A stretch of 50,811 bases of DNA from positions 1 through 50,811 of the forward strand of contig JADGRE010000012.1 in assembly GCA_017881185.1 (NCBI GenBank), read 5' to 3'. The number at the start of each line of letters is the position of its first letter. Position 1 is the stretch's first letter. The notes beneath the pieces were generated by a model, which was not told the origin of the DNA, made no database searches, and saw nothing but the letters and a program-made list of their open reading frames with translations. Positions 26,817 through 34,451 of the stretch are shown piece by piece. This stretch comes from Pseudomonadota bacterium. Its GTDB lineage: Bacteria > Myxococcota_A > Polyangia > Polyangiales > JAFGIB01. The translations under genes and the position numbers were made by a program.

Positions 26817-27488
26817 ATGACCGCACAAGCTGCCAGCTCAGATTCTCCGCGCCCTGCGCAGACACGTCGTTCCCCGATGTCGACCGCGCTCTGTCTGGTC
26901 GCGCTCGCCGTCTGCACCTGGGCCGATCTGGGCTCCAAACACTGGGCGCAGAGCACGCTCTCGCACGAACAGATCAGCCCCGGACCCGTCTGCGGCGTGG
27001 TCGGCAAGGGCACGCCCTACGAACGCATCAACCCGCAGCGCATCCCGCAGACGCCCTTCGTCCTGGTCGACGGCTATCTCGAGCTGGCGTACGCGGAGAA
27101 CTGCGGCGCGGCGTTCAGCATGTTGGTGGGCAGCCCAGCCTGGGTGCGCACGGCTCTGTTCGCGCCCGCGGCCATCGCCGCCGTGGTGGGCTTGCTCTGG
27201 TTCTTCATCACCGGCCACGGCGGGCGCCTGTTCGCCGTGAGCGTCCCGCTCATCGCCTCCGGTGCGCTCGGCAATCTCGTCGACCGCTTCCGCCTCGGCT
27301 ACGTGGTCGACTTCATTCGTTTCCACCTCCGCGACGGCTTCTCCTGGCCCACCTTCAACGTCGCCGACTCCACCATCACGGTGGGCGTCGTGCTGCTCTT
27401 GCTCGAGGGCTTCCTGTATCCGCAGAAGGCGCCGAGCCAGAAGCCCGCCGCACAACCCGGCAAGCCCGCAGCGTCGACCGGACGCTGA
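26817..27488 (+). CDS. Signal peptidase II, second copy with insertion
   Basis: A 223-aa LspA paralogue. Catalytic residues are intact (D165 in GYVVDFIRFH, D184 in FNVADSTI), as are ENCGAAFSML and SGALGNLVDRFRLG. It differs from the first copy by an insertion of about 40 residues after the first membrane span (roughly 48-85, with GPVCGVVGKGTPYERINPQR) and a Pro/Ala-rich C-terminal tail. ATG 26817 is used; an upstream in-frame start at 26649 would run antisense-like residues through the palindrome. lgt follows 19 bases later. Tandem lspA genes are also known from Myxococcus. Confidence 0.93.
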   Translation: MTAQAASSDSPRPAQTRRSPMSTALCLVALAVCTWADLGSKHWAQSTLSHEQISPGPVCGVVGKGTPYERINPQRIPQTPFVLVDGYLELAYAENCGAAFSMLVGSPAWVRTALFAPAAIAAVVGLLWFFITGHGGRLFAVSVPLIASGALGNLVDRFRLGYVVDFIRFHLRDGFSWPTFNVADSTITVGVVLLLLEGFLYPQKAPSQKPAAQPGKPAASTGR

Positions 27489-27507
27489 GCGCGGACGGAA
27501 CGCGCGC

Positions 27508-28446
27508 ATGCGGCCAAGCTTCGGCGAGCTGTTCGGCGAGGACCTGCCAGCCTACTTCGTGATGCTCATGATGGGCTTCGGCGTCGCGACCTTCGTCGCG
27601 GCCCGTCTGGCCAAGCGCAGCGGGCTCGACCACGAGGTCATCATCGACCTGAGCCTGCTCTCGCTCATCACCGGCGTGCTCGGCGGTCGCATCCTGCACG
27701 TCTTCGCGGACGGGTACTTCTGGGATTACGTGCACCTGTGCACCAACCCCGACGCCGTGATCTGGCGCTCTGTCGAAACCGCCAGCGAATGCAAAGAGCT
27801 CGGCGGCCGCTGGGACCTGCACGCTTCGCTGTGTCACGCGCTCGAGCGCGACTGCTTCGCGTGGGCGGAGTTCTGGAACGGCGGTCTCGCCTACTACGGT
27901 GGACTGCTCGTAGCGACCGCAGCTGGCATCGCGTTTCTGCGACGTGAAGGCTTTCCGCTGGGCAAGGGCGTCGACATCGTGGGCGCAGTACTGCCCATCG
28001 GCATCTTCTTCGGGCGCATCGGCTGCTTCTTCGGCGGTTGCTGCTTCGGCTTGCCGACGCACGCCAAGCTCGGCATGGCGTTTCCCTCGGGCTCCGCCGC
28101 GAGCTACCAACAATTTCGCGACGGATTGATCGCCAGCAAGAACCTGCCGTCGCTGCCGGTGCACCCAACACAGCTCTACGAAGCCGCCGGCTGCCTGCTA
28201 CTGGCGCTGTGGCTCGTCGGCTACCTGCTGCCGCGCAAGCGCTTCGATGGCCAAGTGTTGCTGGTGTTTCTCGCAGCGTACGCGCTGCTGCGCTTCGCGG
28301 TGGAGTACCTGCGCGCTGACGATCGCGGCGCGCTCTTGGGGCTGTCCACGTCACAGCTGATCGGCGTGCTGATCCTGGCCGCGGTCGCCGCCGTATGGCT
28401 GCCGCTCGCGCGCAAAGCTCAGCGCGTCCGCAGTGCTGCAGCCTAG
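27508..28446 (+). CDS. lgt: Prolipoprotein diacylglyceryl transferase
   Basis: Polytopic membrane enzyme that attaches diacylglycerol to the lipobox cysteine, the step before LspA. The 312-aa protein has GGLAYYGGLLVA, the signature arginine-glycine segment FFGRIGCFFGGCCFG, HPTQLYEA and RFAVEYLRADDRG. The GCCFG form replaces the GNF/GE form of enterobacterial Lgt but is common in other phyla. A Cys-containing loop near residues 76-113 is extra. ATG 27508 lies 19 bases after lspA2, so the last two lipoprotein-processing steps share an operon. Confidence 0.95.
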   Translation: MRPSFGELFGEDLPAYFVMLMMGFGVATFVAARLAKRSGLDHEVIIDLSLLSLITGVLGGRILHVFADGYFWDYVHLCTNPDAVIWRSVETASECKELGGRWDLHASLCHALERDCFAWAEFWNGGLAYYGGLLVATAAGIAFLRREGFPLGKGVDIVGAVLPIGIFFGRIGCFFGGCCFGLPTHAKLGMAFPSGSAASYQQFRDGLIASKNLPSLPVHPTQLYEAAGCLLLALWLVGYLLPRKRFDGQVLLVFLAAYALLRFAVEYLRADDRGALLGLSTSQLIGVLILAAVAAVWLPLARKAQRVRSAAA

Positions 28447-28551
28447 CGGCCCGCCGAGAGACATGCGCGAGCACATCCACGCCGCGCGGACCACACTTCC
28501 CAGCGCTGCGCCGTGCTGCTAGTCATGGCGCGAAAGATCGAGGGCGATGCC

Positions 28552-29415
28552 ATGACAGCACAACTCATCGACGGCAAAGCGATCGCAGCCAAGGTGCGCG
28601 ACGAAGCCAAGGCGCAGGTCGCGGCGTTCACGCAACAACACGGCCGCGCGCCCGGACTCGACGTGGTGCTGGTTGGCGACGACCCCGCCTCGCAGGTCTA
28701 CGTACGCAACAAGGAGCGCGACAGCGTGCAGGTCGGCATGCGCGGCACGGTGCACCGCCTGCCCGCAGACAGCTCGCAAGCCAAGCTGCTCGCGCTCGTT
28801 GCACAGCTCAACGCAGACGCCGCAGTCGACGGCATCCTGGTGCAGATGCCGCTGCCCAAGCAGATCGACGCCGAGACCGTCATCGCCACCATCGATCCCG
28901 GCAAAGACGTCGACGGCCTCACTCCGGTCAACGCCGGCCTCTTGTGCCTGGGTCGGCCGGGCCTCGTGCCGTGCACACCCATGGGCTGCATGCGTCTGCT
29001 CGACGAGGTCGGCTGCAATCCCGCCGGCAAGCGCGCCGTCGTGGTCGGCCGCAGCACGCTGGTTGGCAAGCCCATCGCGCAGCTACTTCTGGCTCGCCAC
29101 GCCACCGTCACCATCGCGCACTCGCGCACTGCAGATCTCGCCAAGGTCTGCGCCGAAGCCGACATCCTCGTAGCCGCCGTAGGCAAGGAAGCCTTGGTAC
29201 GCGGCGAGTGGGTGAAACCCGGCGCAGTCGTGATCGACGTGGGCATCAACCGCGGCGCCGACGGCAAGCTCCACGGCGACGTCGAGTTCGAGGGCGCCAA
29301 GCAGCGCGCCAGCTGGATCACGCCCGTGCCCGGTGGCGTCGGCCCGATGACCATCGCGATGTTGCTGATGAACACCGTCACGGCCGCCAAGGCACGCATC
29401 GCAGTCAAGCGCTGA
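28552..29415 (+). CDS. folD: Bifunctional methylenetetrahydrofolate dehydrogenase/cyclohydrolase
   Basis: Interconverts 5,10-methylene- and 10-formyl-tetrahydrofolate using NADP. The 287-aa protein has the catalytic YVRNKERDS (Y-x3-K), the loop [25 protein letters not shown], the nucleotide motif [12 protein letters not shown] and the C-terminal [19 protein letters not shown] 28552 ([15 protein letters not shown]) is the family start. It converges on parB with 48 bases between. Confidence 0.96.
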   Translation: MTAQLIDGKAIAAKVRDEAKAQVAAFTQQHGRAPGLDVVLVGDDPASQVYVRNKERDSVQVGMRGTVHRLPADSSQAKLLALVAQLNADAAVDGILVQMPLPKQIDAETVIATIDPGKDVDGLTPVNAGLLCLGRPGLVPCTPMGCMRLLDEVGCNPAGKRAVVVGRSTLVGKPIAQLLLARHATVTIAHSRTADLAKVCAEADILVAAVGKEALVRGEWVKPGAVVIDVGINRGADGKLHGDVEFEGAKQRASWITPVPGGVGPMTIAMLLMNTVTAAKARIAVKR

Positions 29416-29423
29416 GCCGCGCC

Positions 29424-29444
29424 CGCAGCGACGCTCACGCTGCG
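29424..29444. terminator. Hairpin between convergent folD and parB
   Basis: CGCAGCG and CGCTGCG form a 7-bp perfect stem with a 7-base loop in the 48-base gap. There is no T-run on either strand, so it is at best a Rho-assisted or stabilising hairpin. Confidence 0.4.
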
Positions 29445-29463
29445 ATCGACGCCCGAGCAACGC

Positions 29464-30345
29464 TTAGCGATGCTCGAGCAACTCGATCAGGCGATCGAGC
29501 TCGTCGTAGCTTGCGAACGCGATGTTCAGGTGACCCTTGCCCTTGCGGTCGGCCACCGTCACGCGCGTGCCGACGCTACGCGTCAGTCGCTCCTCGAGGT
29601 CACGCGTGTTGGGCGACTTGGGCGCCAGCTGTGCGGCCGCCTGTTTCTGCTGCGCCACGCTGCGCGCCCTGCGCTCGGTCTCGCGCACGCTCCATCCGCC
29701 GGCAATCGCCTCGCGCGCCAGCTTCTGCATCGTCGTCACGTCGCCGGCGCCGAGCAGGGCGCGACCATGACCTTCGCTCAGCTCCTTACTCTCGATGAGA
29801 TCGATCACCGCTTCGGGCAGCTTGAGCAGGCGCAACGCATTGGCGACCGTCGAGCGGTCTTTGCCGATCATCGACGCGATCGTCTCGTGCGTGTGTCCTT
29901 CTTCTTCCAGCAGACGCGCAAACGCACGCGCAGTCTCGAGCGGGTTCAGATCCTCGCGCTGGATGTTCTCCACCAGTGCCGCTTCGAACGCGCGCTTCTC
30001 GGTCAGCTCGCGCACGAACACGGGCACTTCGCGCAAGCCTGCGCGCTGTGCCGCACGCCAGCGCCGCTCGCCCGCGACGATCTCGAAGCCACCTTGCGCG
30101 CGCTTACGCACCAAGATCGGCTCGAGCACACCCATCTCTTTGATCGACGCGCTAAGCCCGGTCAGCGCGTCGTCGTCGAAGCGCGTGCGTGGCTGCGCCC
30201 GGTTGGGGTGCAGCTCCTCGATCTTCGCGCGGAACCCGTCCGCCGAGGCCGCGGCAATCGGCGCCGCAGCCGCGGGCGGCAACGCACCTGCGGGCAGGAG
30301 CGCATCGAGACCACGTCCCAGCCGTCGCTTGTTCGCGTCGTTCAT
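29464..30345 (-). CDS. parB: Chromosome partitioning protein ParB
   Basis: CTP-dependent clamp that loads at parS and spreads for origin segregation. The 293-aa protein has the N-terminal basic RRLGRGLDALL, the CTPase/ParB box (EIVAGERRWRAAQRAGL, VENIQREDLNPLETA), a helix-turn-helix around IASMIGKDRSTVANALRLLK, and a C-terminal dimerisation segment. Its ATG overlaps the parA stop (ATGA). I found no parS-like TGTTTCACGTGAAACA in the window. Confidence 0.96.
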   Translation of the reverse strand: MNDANKRRLGRGLDALLPAGALPPAAAAPIAAASADGFRAKIEELHPNRAQPRTRFDDDALTGLSASIKEMGVLEPILVRKRAQGGFEIVAGERRWRAAQRAGLREVPVFVRELTEKRAFEAALVENIQREDLNPLETARAFARLLEEEGHTHETIASMIGKDRSTVANALRLLKLPEAVIDLIESKELSEGHGRALLGAGDVTTMQKLAREAIAGGWSVRETERRARSVAQQKQAAAQLAPKSPNTRDLEERLTRSVGTRVTVADRKGKGHLNIAFASYDELDRLIELLEHR

Positions 30346-31115
30346 GCGTGCGCTGCGGGTGGCCGCTGATCGAGGATTTCGCGCGCCAGGCTCAAGTAGC
30401 CGTGGGAGCCGCGCGAGCCCGCGTCGTACAGAATGGCGGGTCGTCCATACGAAGGCGCTTCTGCCAAACGCACGTTGCGCGGGATGACCGTATCAAACAC
30501 GTGGAAGTGCTTGCGCACTTCTTCGGCAACTTGATTCGAGAGGTTGTTGCGCGGATCGAACATGGTCAGCAGCACACCGTCGAGATGCAGCTGCGGGTTG
30601 AGCGTGCCGCGCACGCGGTCGATGGTACCGACCAAGTCCGACAAACCTTCGAGCGCGTAGTATTCGGCCTGCATCGGCACGAGCACCACGTCGGCTGCAA
30701 CGAGCGCGTTGATGGTGAGCACGCCCAGCGACGGCGGGCAGTCGACGAAGATGAAGTCGTAATCGCCGCGCACGGGCTCGAGCGCTTCGCGCAGACGCAG
30801 CGCGCGATCGGGTGCGTCCACGAGCTCGATCTCTACGCCGGCCAGATCGCGACACGCGGGCACGACCTGCAGAAACGGCAGCTCGGTGGGCCGCGCGACA
30901 TCCCGGATCGTGGCCTCGCGAAAGAGCACGGGGTAGAGCGAGCGCTCGAGTGAGCGGTCGGAGACACCCACGCCGCTCGACGCGTTGCCCTGCGGATCCA
31001 CGTCGACCAACAGCACGCGCTGTTCGGCCACCGCCAGGCTCGCGGCAAGGTTCACCGCCGTCGTGGTCTTACCCACGCCGCCCTTCTGATTGGAGATGGC
31101 GACCACCCGGCTCAT
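30342..31115 (-). CDS. parA: Chromosome partitioning ATPase ParA (Soj)
   Basis: Walker-type ATPase that binds the nucleoid and moves ParB-parS. The 257-aa protein begins MSRVVAISNQKGGVGKTT, containing the deviant Walker A with K11 and K16, then DVDPQGNASSGVG and the Walker B-like FIFVDCPPSLG. ATG 31115 is chosen because it sits directly before the P-loop; an open frame to 31214 adds no family sequence. rsmG/gidB and mnmG/gidA, the usual neighbours near the origin, are not here. Confidence 0.96.
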   Translation of the reverse strand: MSRVVAISNQKGGVGKTTTAVNLAASLAVAEQRVLLVDVDPQGNASSGVGVSDRSLERSLYPVLFREATIRDVARPTELPFLQVVPACRDLAGVEIELVDAPDRALRLREALEPVRGDYDFIFVDCPPSLGVLTINALVAADVVLVPMQAEYYALEGLSDLVGTIDRVRGTLNPQLHLDGVLLTMFDPRNNLSNQVAEEVRKHFHVFDTVIPRNVRLAEAPSYGRPAILYDAGSRGSHGYLSLAREILDQRPPAAHA

Positions 31116-31182
31116 CGGCGCGAGTCTACTAGCAACGCAGAGCACAGCATTCAACGTGCTGCTTTTTTTGCATGGGTAAGGG

Positions 31183-31219
31183 ACAGTGGTAGCGTCTGCG
31201 ACAGTGTAGGACATTGTAG
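31183..31219. repeat. Three short direct repeats upstream of parA
   Basis: ACAGTGGTAG (31183), ACAGTGTAG (31201) and ACATTGTAG (31211) lie in the region shared by parA and the divergent 58-aa gene. Read on the minus strand they give TACAAT and TACACT, which resemble -10 boxes. They may be a parAB operator or overlapping promoter elements. Confidence 0.4.
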
Positions 31220-31311
31220 TCCTTCACGGCGCGGCTTGGTTGGGACTTCGCTGGTGCGGGTTTCGACGATGATGCGCGGCCCGAGCCGTCTCCAATAGGA
31301 GGGTGTTGCCG

Positions 31312-31488
31312 ATGATTCGCTTTGGCGTTCCGAAGAACTATGGGTCCTACGCCGACTTCGAGCGCGAAGAGCTCCGCCCCATGCAGAAGGTCGGCTTCTC
31401 GGTGGCAGACCTCGAGGCAGAGGCGACCTTCACCGCCGCCCGCGAGGACGTCTACGAGCAGGCCACGGGCGAGCTCGACTTCGACTGA
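31312..31488 (+). CDS. Small acidic hypothetical protein
   Basis: A 58-aa protein, MIRFGVPKNYGSYADFEREE at its start and acidic to the end (ELDFD). I do not recognise a family. It is soluble, with no Cys and no membrane segment. Support for a real gene is the perfect AGGAGG ribosome site at 31297-31302, 9 bases before ATG 31312, and a strong intrinsic terminator 60 bases after the stop. Together these make a complete small transcription unit. It is divergent from parA. Confidence 0.75.
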   Translation: MIRFGVPKNYGSYADFEREELRPMQKVGFSVADLEAEATFTAAREDVYEQATGELDFD

Positions 31489-31547
31489 GCCCGTAGCCAC
31501 ACGATCTTGCGCGTGCTCGGCGCCTGCCAGCTCGAGCACGCCTTTGA

Positions 31548-31586
31548 CGGTCCGACGGATGCCCCCGTCGGGCCGTTTTTCTTTTT
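31548..31586 (+). terminator. Rho-independent terminator
   Basis: CGG-T-CCGACGG pairs with CCGTCGG-G-CCG around a 6-base loop, giving 10 bp with one T/G opposition, followed by TTTTTCTTTTT. This is the clearest intrinsic terminator in the window and closes the 58-aa gene unit. Confidence 0.9.
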
Positions 31587-31699
31587 CAGGCCGGCGTTTG
31601 CGCGGGCTGGCACCGCCCGCGGACTGCCCCTACCTGTCCTTCATTGACGCGGCCGCGTGGCGCGGGTAAGAACGCGCCGACTCTGCAGGGAGGCACGCT

Positions 31700-31828
31700 G
31701 TGAGTGAATCGCACGAAGAACGCATCGCACGCGAAGAGGCTTATTGGACCGGCCCGCGCTTGTTCGGCTTCGGTTTGGCGTTCCTGGGCGCGTGCATCGT
31801 CCTCATCTACGTGATGTCGTCGCTCTGA
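31700..31828 (+). CDS. 42-aa single-pass membrane protein
   Basis: GTG 31700 with GGGAGG 6 bases upstream opens a 42-aa frame ending at TGA 31828. A charged N-terminal half (SESHEERIAREEAYWTGPR) is followed by one hydrophobic segment, LFGFGLAFLGACIVLIYVM, and a short tail. It looks like a genuine small membrane protein. No known family is recognised. It lies between the strong terminator and map. Confidence 0.65.
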   Translation: MSESHEERIAREEAYWTGPRLFGFGLAFLGACIVLIYVMSSL

Positions 31829-31948
31829 CGCAGGCTGAGTCGGGGTGACGCGCGGTGACGCGACCCGGGCGACCGGCGCAGGGAGTTGCACGCGGCTGGG
31901 TTGCGGGCTGCGGCGCGGCGCCCTAGGTTTGCGGGCTGGGAGCCAAGC

Positions 31949-32830
31949 GTGAGCGCCATCGAAATCATGACCCCCTCCATGCTCGAGCGCATGCGCGCGG
32001 CCTGCCAGCTGGCGGCCGACACGCTGGTCATGGTCGGGCGGCACTTGCAGCCGGGCATGACCACCGACGACCTCAACACGCTCGTGCACGACTACACGCT
32101 CAAGCACGGCGCGTGGCCTTCGCCGCTCAACTACCACGGCTTTCCCAAGAGCGTGTGCACGAGCGTGAACGAAGTCGTCTGCCACGGCATCCCGAGCAAG
32201 CGCACGCTGCGCGACGGCGACATCGTGAACGTCGACGTCACCTCGTACTTGCCTGCGAAGAACGGCTTTCACGGGGACACCAGCGCCACCTTCTACGTGG
32301 GCACACCCGGCGACGACGCCAAGCGCGTGACCGAGGTCGCGCGTCATTGCCTGGAGCTCGGCATCGCCGAGGTGCGCGAGGGCGCACGCATCGGCGACAT
32401 CGGCGCCGCCATTCAAGCGTATGCCGAGAGCCACGGTTGCTCGGTGGTGCGCGACTACGTCGGCCACGGCATCGGCCGCGAATTCCACACAGCGCCGCAA
32501 GTTCCGCACTACGGCAGCCGCGGCAGCGGCAAGCGCTTGAAGGCCGGCATGGTCTTCACGATCGAGCCGATGATCAACCTCGGCGAGTACGCCTGCGAAG
32601 TGCAAGACGACGAGTGGACGGTGCTCACCGCCGACCGCTCTCTGTCGGCCCAGTTCGAGCACACCATCGTGGTCACCAAGACGGGCTGCGAGGTGCTCAC
32701 CTCGCGACGCGAAACGCTGCAGCACAGCGAAGATGTGCCGTGGGCGAAGCTCGGGGAGCTCTCGACACCTGCGGCGCTGGGCCAGCGGCAGGCTGGCAAA
32801 ACCATCAACCAGGCCAGCAGCGTCGCGTAG
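31949..32830 (+). CDS. map: Methionine aminopeptidase, type I
   Basis: Removes the initiator methionine from nascent proteins. All metal ligands of the pita-bread fold are visible: two Asp in VNVDVTSYLPAKNGFHGDTS, His in GHGIGREFHT, Glu in FTIEPMINLG and Glu in FEHTIVVT. The substrate His lies in PLNYHGFPKSVCTSVNEVVC. GTG 31949 with GGGAG upstream gives 293 aa; ATG 31967 is an alternative. A polar C-terminal tail of about 40 residues extends past the fold. It converges with the Rieske gene with only 3 bases between stops. Confidence 0.95.
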   Translation: MSAIEIMTPSMLERMRAACQLAADTLVMVGRHLQPGMTTDDLNTLVHDYTLKHGAWPSPLNYHGFPKSVCTSVNEVVCHGIPSKRTLRDGDIVNVDVTSYLPAKNGFHGDTSATFYVGTPGDDAKRVTEVARHCLELGIAEVREGARIGDIGAAIQAYAESHGCSVVRDYVGHGIGREFHTAPQVPHYGSRGSGKRLKAGMVFTIEPMINLGEYACEVQDDEWTVLTADRSLSAQFEHTIVVTKTGCEVLTSRRETLQHSEDVPWAKLGELSTPAALGQRQAGKTINQASSVA

Positions 32831-32833
32831 CGC

Positions 32834-33205
32834 TCACTGGCCCGCGTCGAGCAGGTAGAGCCGCTCGCCGTCTTGCTGCAACGCCAGCGCGATGAGCAGC
32901 GTGCCCTTGCACGGACCTGCCACGCACACGCCATCGCTGCGCCGGTAGCGCGCACCGTGCGTGCCGCACTGCAGCTCGCCGGCGACGAGAAAGCGGCGCG
33001 AGCCGCCGTCGAGCGGCACAGGCAGGTGCCGGCACAGATTGCGGTAGCAGCGCCACTGCCCGGCTTCGTCGCGCAACACCACAGCCTCGCGCGGACGACC
33101 CTCGGCATCGGGCGCGAGCTTCACCAGCGTGAGCTCGCGTGCGTTCAGCTCTTCCAACGTGCCAACGAGCACGCGCACGGCCCGTGCAGGCGCAGACGAG
33201 ATCAT
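32834..33205 (-). CDS. Rieske [2Fe-2S] protein
   Basis: A 123-aa single-domain Rieske ferredoxin. Cluster ligands are C and H in NLCRHLPVPLD and C and H in LQCGTHGARY. The first motif is CxH and the second CxxH, as in ferredoxin-type Rieske proteins. There is no signal peptide or membrane anchor, so it is cytoplasmic. Likely roles are electron transfer to an oxygenase or an independent redox function. No oxygenase gene is near. Its ATG overlaps the stop of the phosphatase gene by 4 bases, an uncommon pairing. Confidence 0.85.
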   Translation of the reverse strand: MISSAPARAVRVLVGTLEELNARELTLVKLAPDAEGRPREAVVLRDEAGQWRCYRNLCRHLPVPLDGGSRRFLVAGELQCGTHGARYRRSDGVCVAGPCKGTLLIALALQQDGERLYLLDAGQ

Positions 33206-33891
33206 GCGCTGCCCTTCGGCGCGCTGTGCTCGATCGGCGCGTACACCTCACGCGCGGGTACCGAGACCACGCGCGCTTGCGGCAAGAGGTATGCGCTCAA
33301 CTGACCGCCGTACACGCAGCCAGTGTCGAGGCCGATGGCATGCGTGTGACGCTGCAGACCTGCGGTCGCGTGATGACCGAACAGCGCAAGCTCCGGGCCC
33401 GGCCAGCGCGAGCCCCAGAGCACGCCATCCTCCGCGCGGCGCGAGCCGGTGCCATCGGGCCGTAAGGTGCGCATGTTCATCAGCAGATCCGGTGCTTGCG
33501 CTTCGAGCGTGATGCCCGGTACGACGCCGGCGTGCACCACGAACGCCTTGTGCTCAGGCAGACGTAGGAACAACGGCAACCCGAGCAACAGCGCCCAGTC
33601 TTCGTCGCTCAGCTCACGCGCCACGCGCAGATGCAGGGGACCGTGTTCGGGCGCGGTGCCGGCGGCGAGCGCCTGGTGCCAACGCAACACGGCGTTGTCG
33701 TGATTGCCACGCACCGCCCGGGCTTGCAGCGTGCGCACCAGCTGCAGCACGCCGCGCGAATCAGGCCCCTTGGCGACGAGGTCGCCGACCAGCACCACCA
33801 CGTCGCCTGCAGCGTACGCGCAGGCGTCGAGCAGATCAGCGAGCTCGTGCGCGCAGCCGTGAACGTCGCCGATGACGATGGTCTGACGCAT
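33202..33891 (-). CDS. Metallophosphatase, ApaH/PrpA-like
   Basis: A 229-aa calcineurin-like phosphoesterase with all signature blocks: GDVHGC (residue 8 on), VLVGDLVAKGPDS and VRGNHDNAV, plus the later FVVHAG and FGHHA histidines. The order and spacing fit the PPP group that includes diadenosine tetraphosphatase ApaH and the protein phosphatases PrpA/PrpB. The substrate cannot be told from sequence. It is the upstream partner of the Rieske gene. A protein phosphatase role would suit a genome rich in Ser/Thr kinases. Confidence 0.88.
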   Translation of the reverse strand: MRQTIVIGDVHGCAHELADLLDACAYAAGDVVVLVGDLVAKGPDSRGVLQLVRTLQARAVRGNHDNAVLRWHQALAAGTAPEHGPLHLRVARELSDEDWALLLGLPLFLRLPEHKAFVVHAGVVPGITLEAQAPDLLMNMRTLRPDGTGSRRAEDGVLWGSRWPGPELALFGHHATAGLQRHTHAIGLDTGCVYGGQLSAYLLPQARVVSVPAREVYAPIEHSAPKGSA

Positions 33892-33980
33892 GCAAACCCA
33901 ACCTTACACCGAGCCGGCCCGCCGAGCCCATTGACACGCGAGCACGGCGCAGGCAGGTCTAGGCGAAAGGGAGAACCGTC

Positions 33981-34451
33981 ATGCTCGAACCAGGCAAACG
34001 CGCACCCGCATTCACGTTGAACAGCGCCAGCGGCGGCAAGGCTGCGGCCAAAGTCTCGCTCAAGGACTTCGCAGGCAAGGCAGTGGTCTTGTACTTCTAT
34101 CCCAAGGACAACACCCCCGGCTGCACGCTCGAGGCGCAGGACTTCCAGAAAGCTTTGCCTCAACTGAAGAAGCGCAATGCAGTGGTGCTGGGCGTGAGCC
34201 GCGATTCGGTGGAGTCGCACTGCAAGTTCGGCGACAAGTATGCGCTCGGCTTTCCGCTGCTCAGCGATCCAGAGCACGAAGTGCTCGAGAAGTACGGCGC
34301 CTGGGGCGAGAAGACGCTGTACGGCAAGAAGAGCGTCGGCATCATCCGCACCACCGTAGTCGTCAGCGCCGACGGCAAGGTGAAGAAGGTCTTTCGCCAC
34401 GTGAAGGTGAAGGGCCACGTCGATGCAGTGCTCGCCGCGCTCGACGAGTGA
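33981..34451 (+). CDS. bcp: Peroxiredoxin, BCP/PrxQ type
   Basis: Thiol peroxidase that reduces hydroperoxides. The 156-aa product has the peroxidatic cysteine C48 in YFYPKDNTPGCTLEAQDF. The resolving cysteine that many BCPs carry five residues later is Gln (Q53), so it works as a 1-Cys enzyme or uses another Cys such as the one in SHCKFGDKY. The rest, including LLSDPEHEVLEKYGAWGEK and SVGIIRTTVVV, is typical. GGGAGA precedes the ATG. TTGACA at 33931 may be its -35, but the -10 is not clear. Its stop abuts the stop of the convergent coiled-coil gene. Confidence 0.92.
   Translation: MLEPGKRAPAFTLNSASGGKAAAKVSLKDFAGKAVVLYFYPKDNTPGCTLEAQDFQKALPQLKKRNAVVLGVSRDSVESHCKFGDKYALGFPLLSDPEHEVLEKYGAWGEKTLYGKKSVGIIRTTVVVSADGKVKKVFRHVKVKGHVDAVLAALDE

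Noticed and set aside
31135..31170. Terminator-like hairpin AGC-AGCA/TGCT-GCT plus T-run
   Set aside because: The stem is short and bulged, and no plus-strand gene ends before it; on the minus strand the T-run is on the wrong side.
29416..31311. parS site near parAB
   Set aside because: No sequence close to TGTTTCACGTGAAACA was found here or elsewhere in the window by reading.
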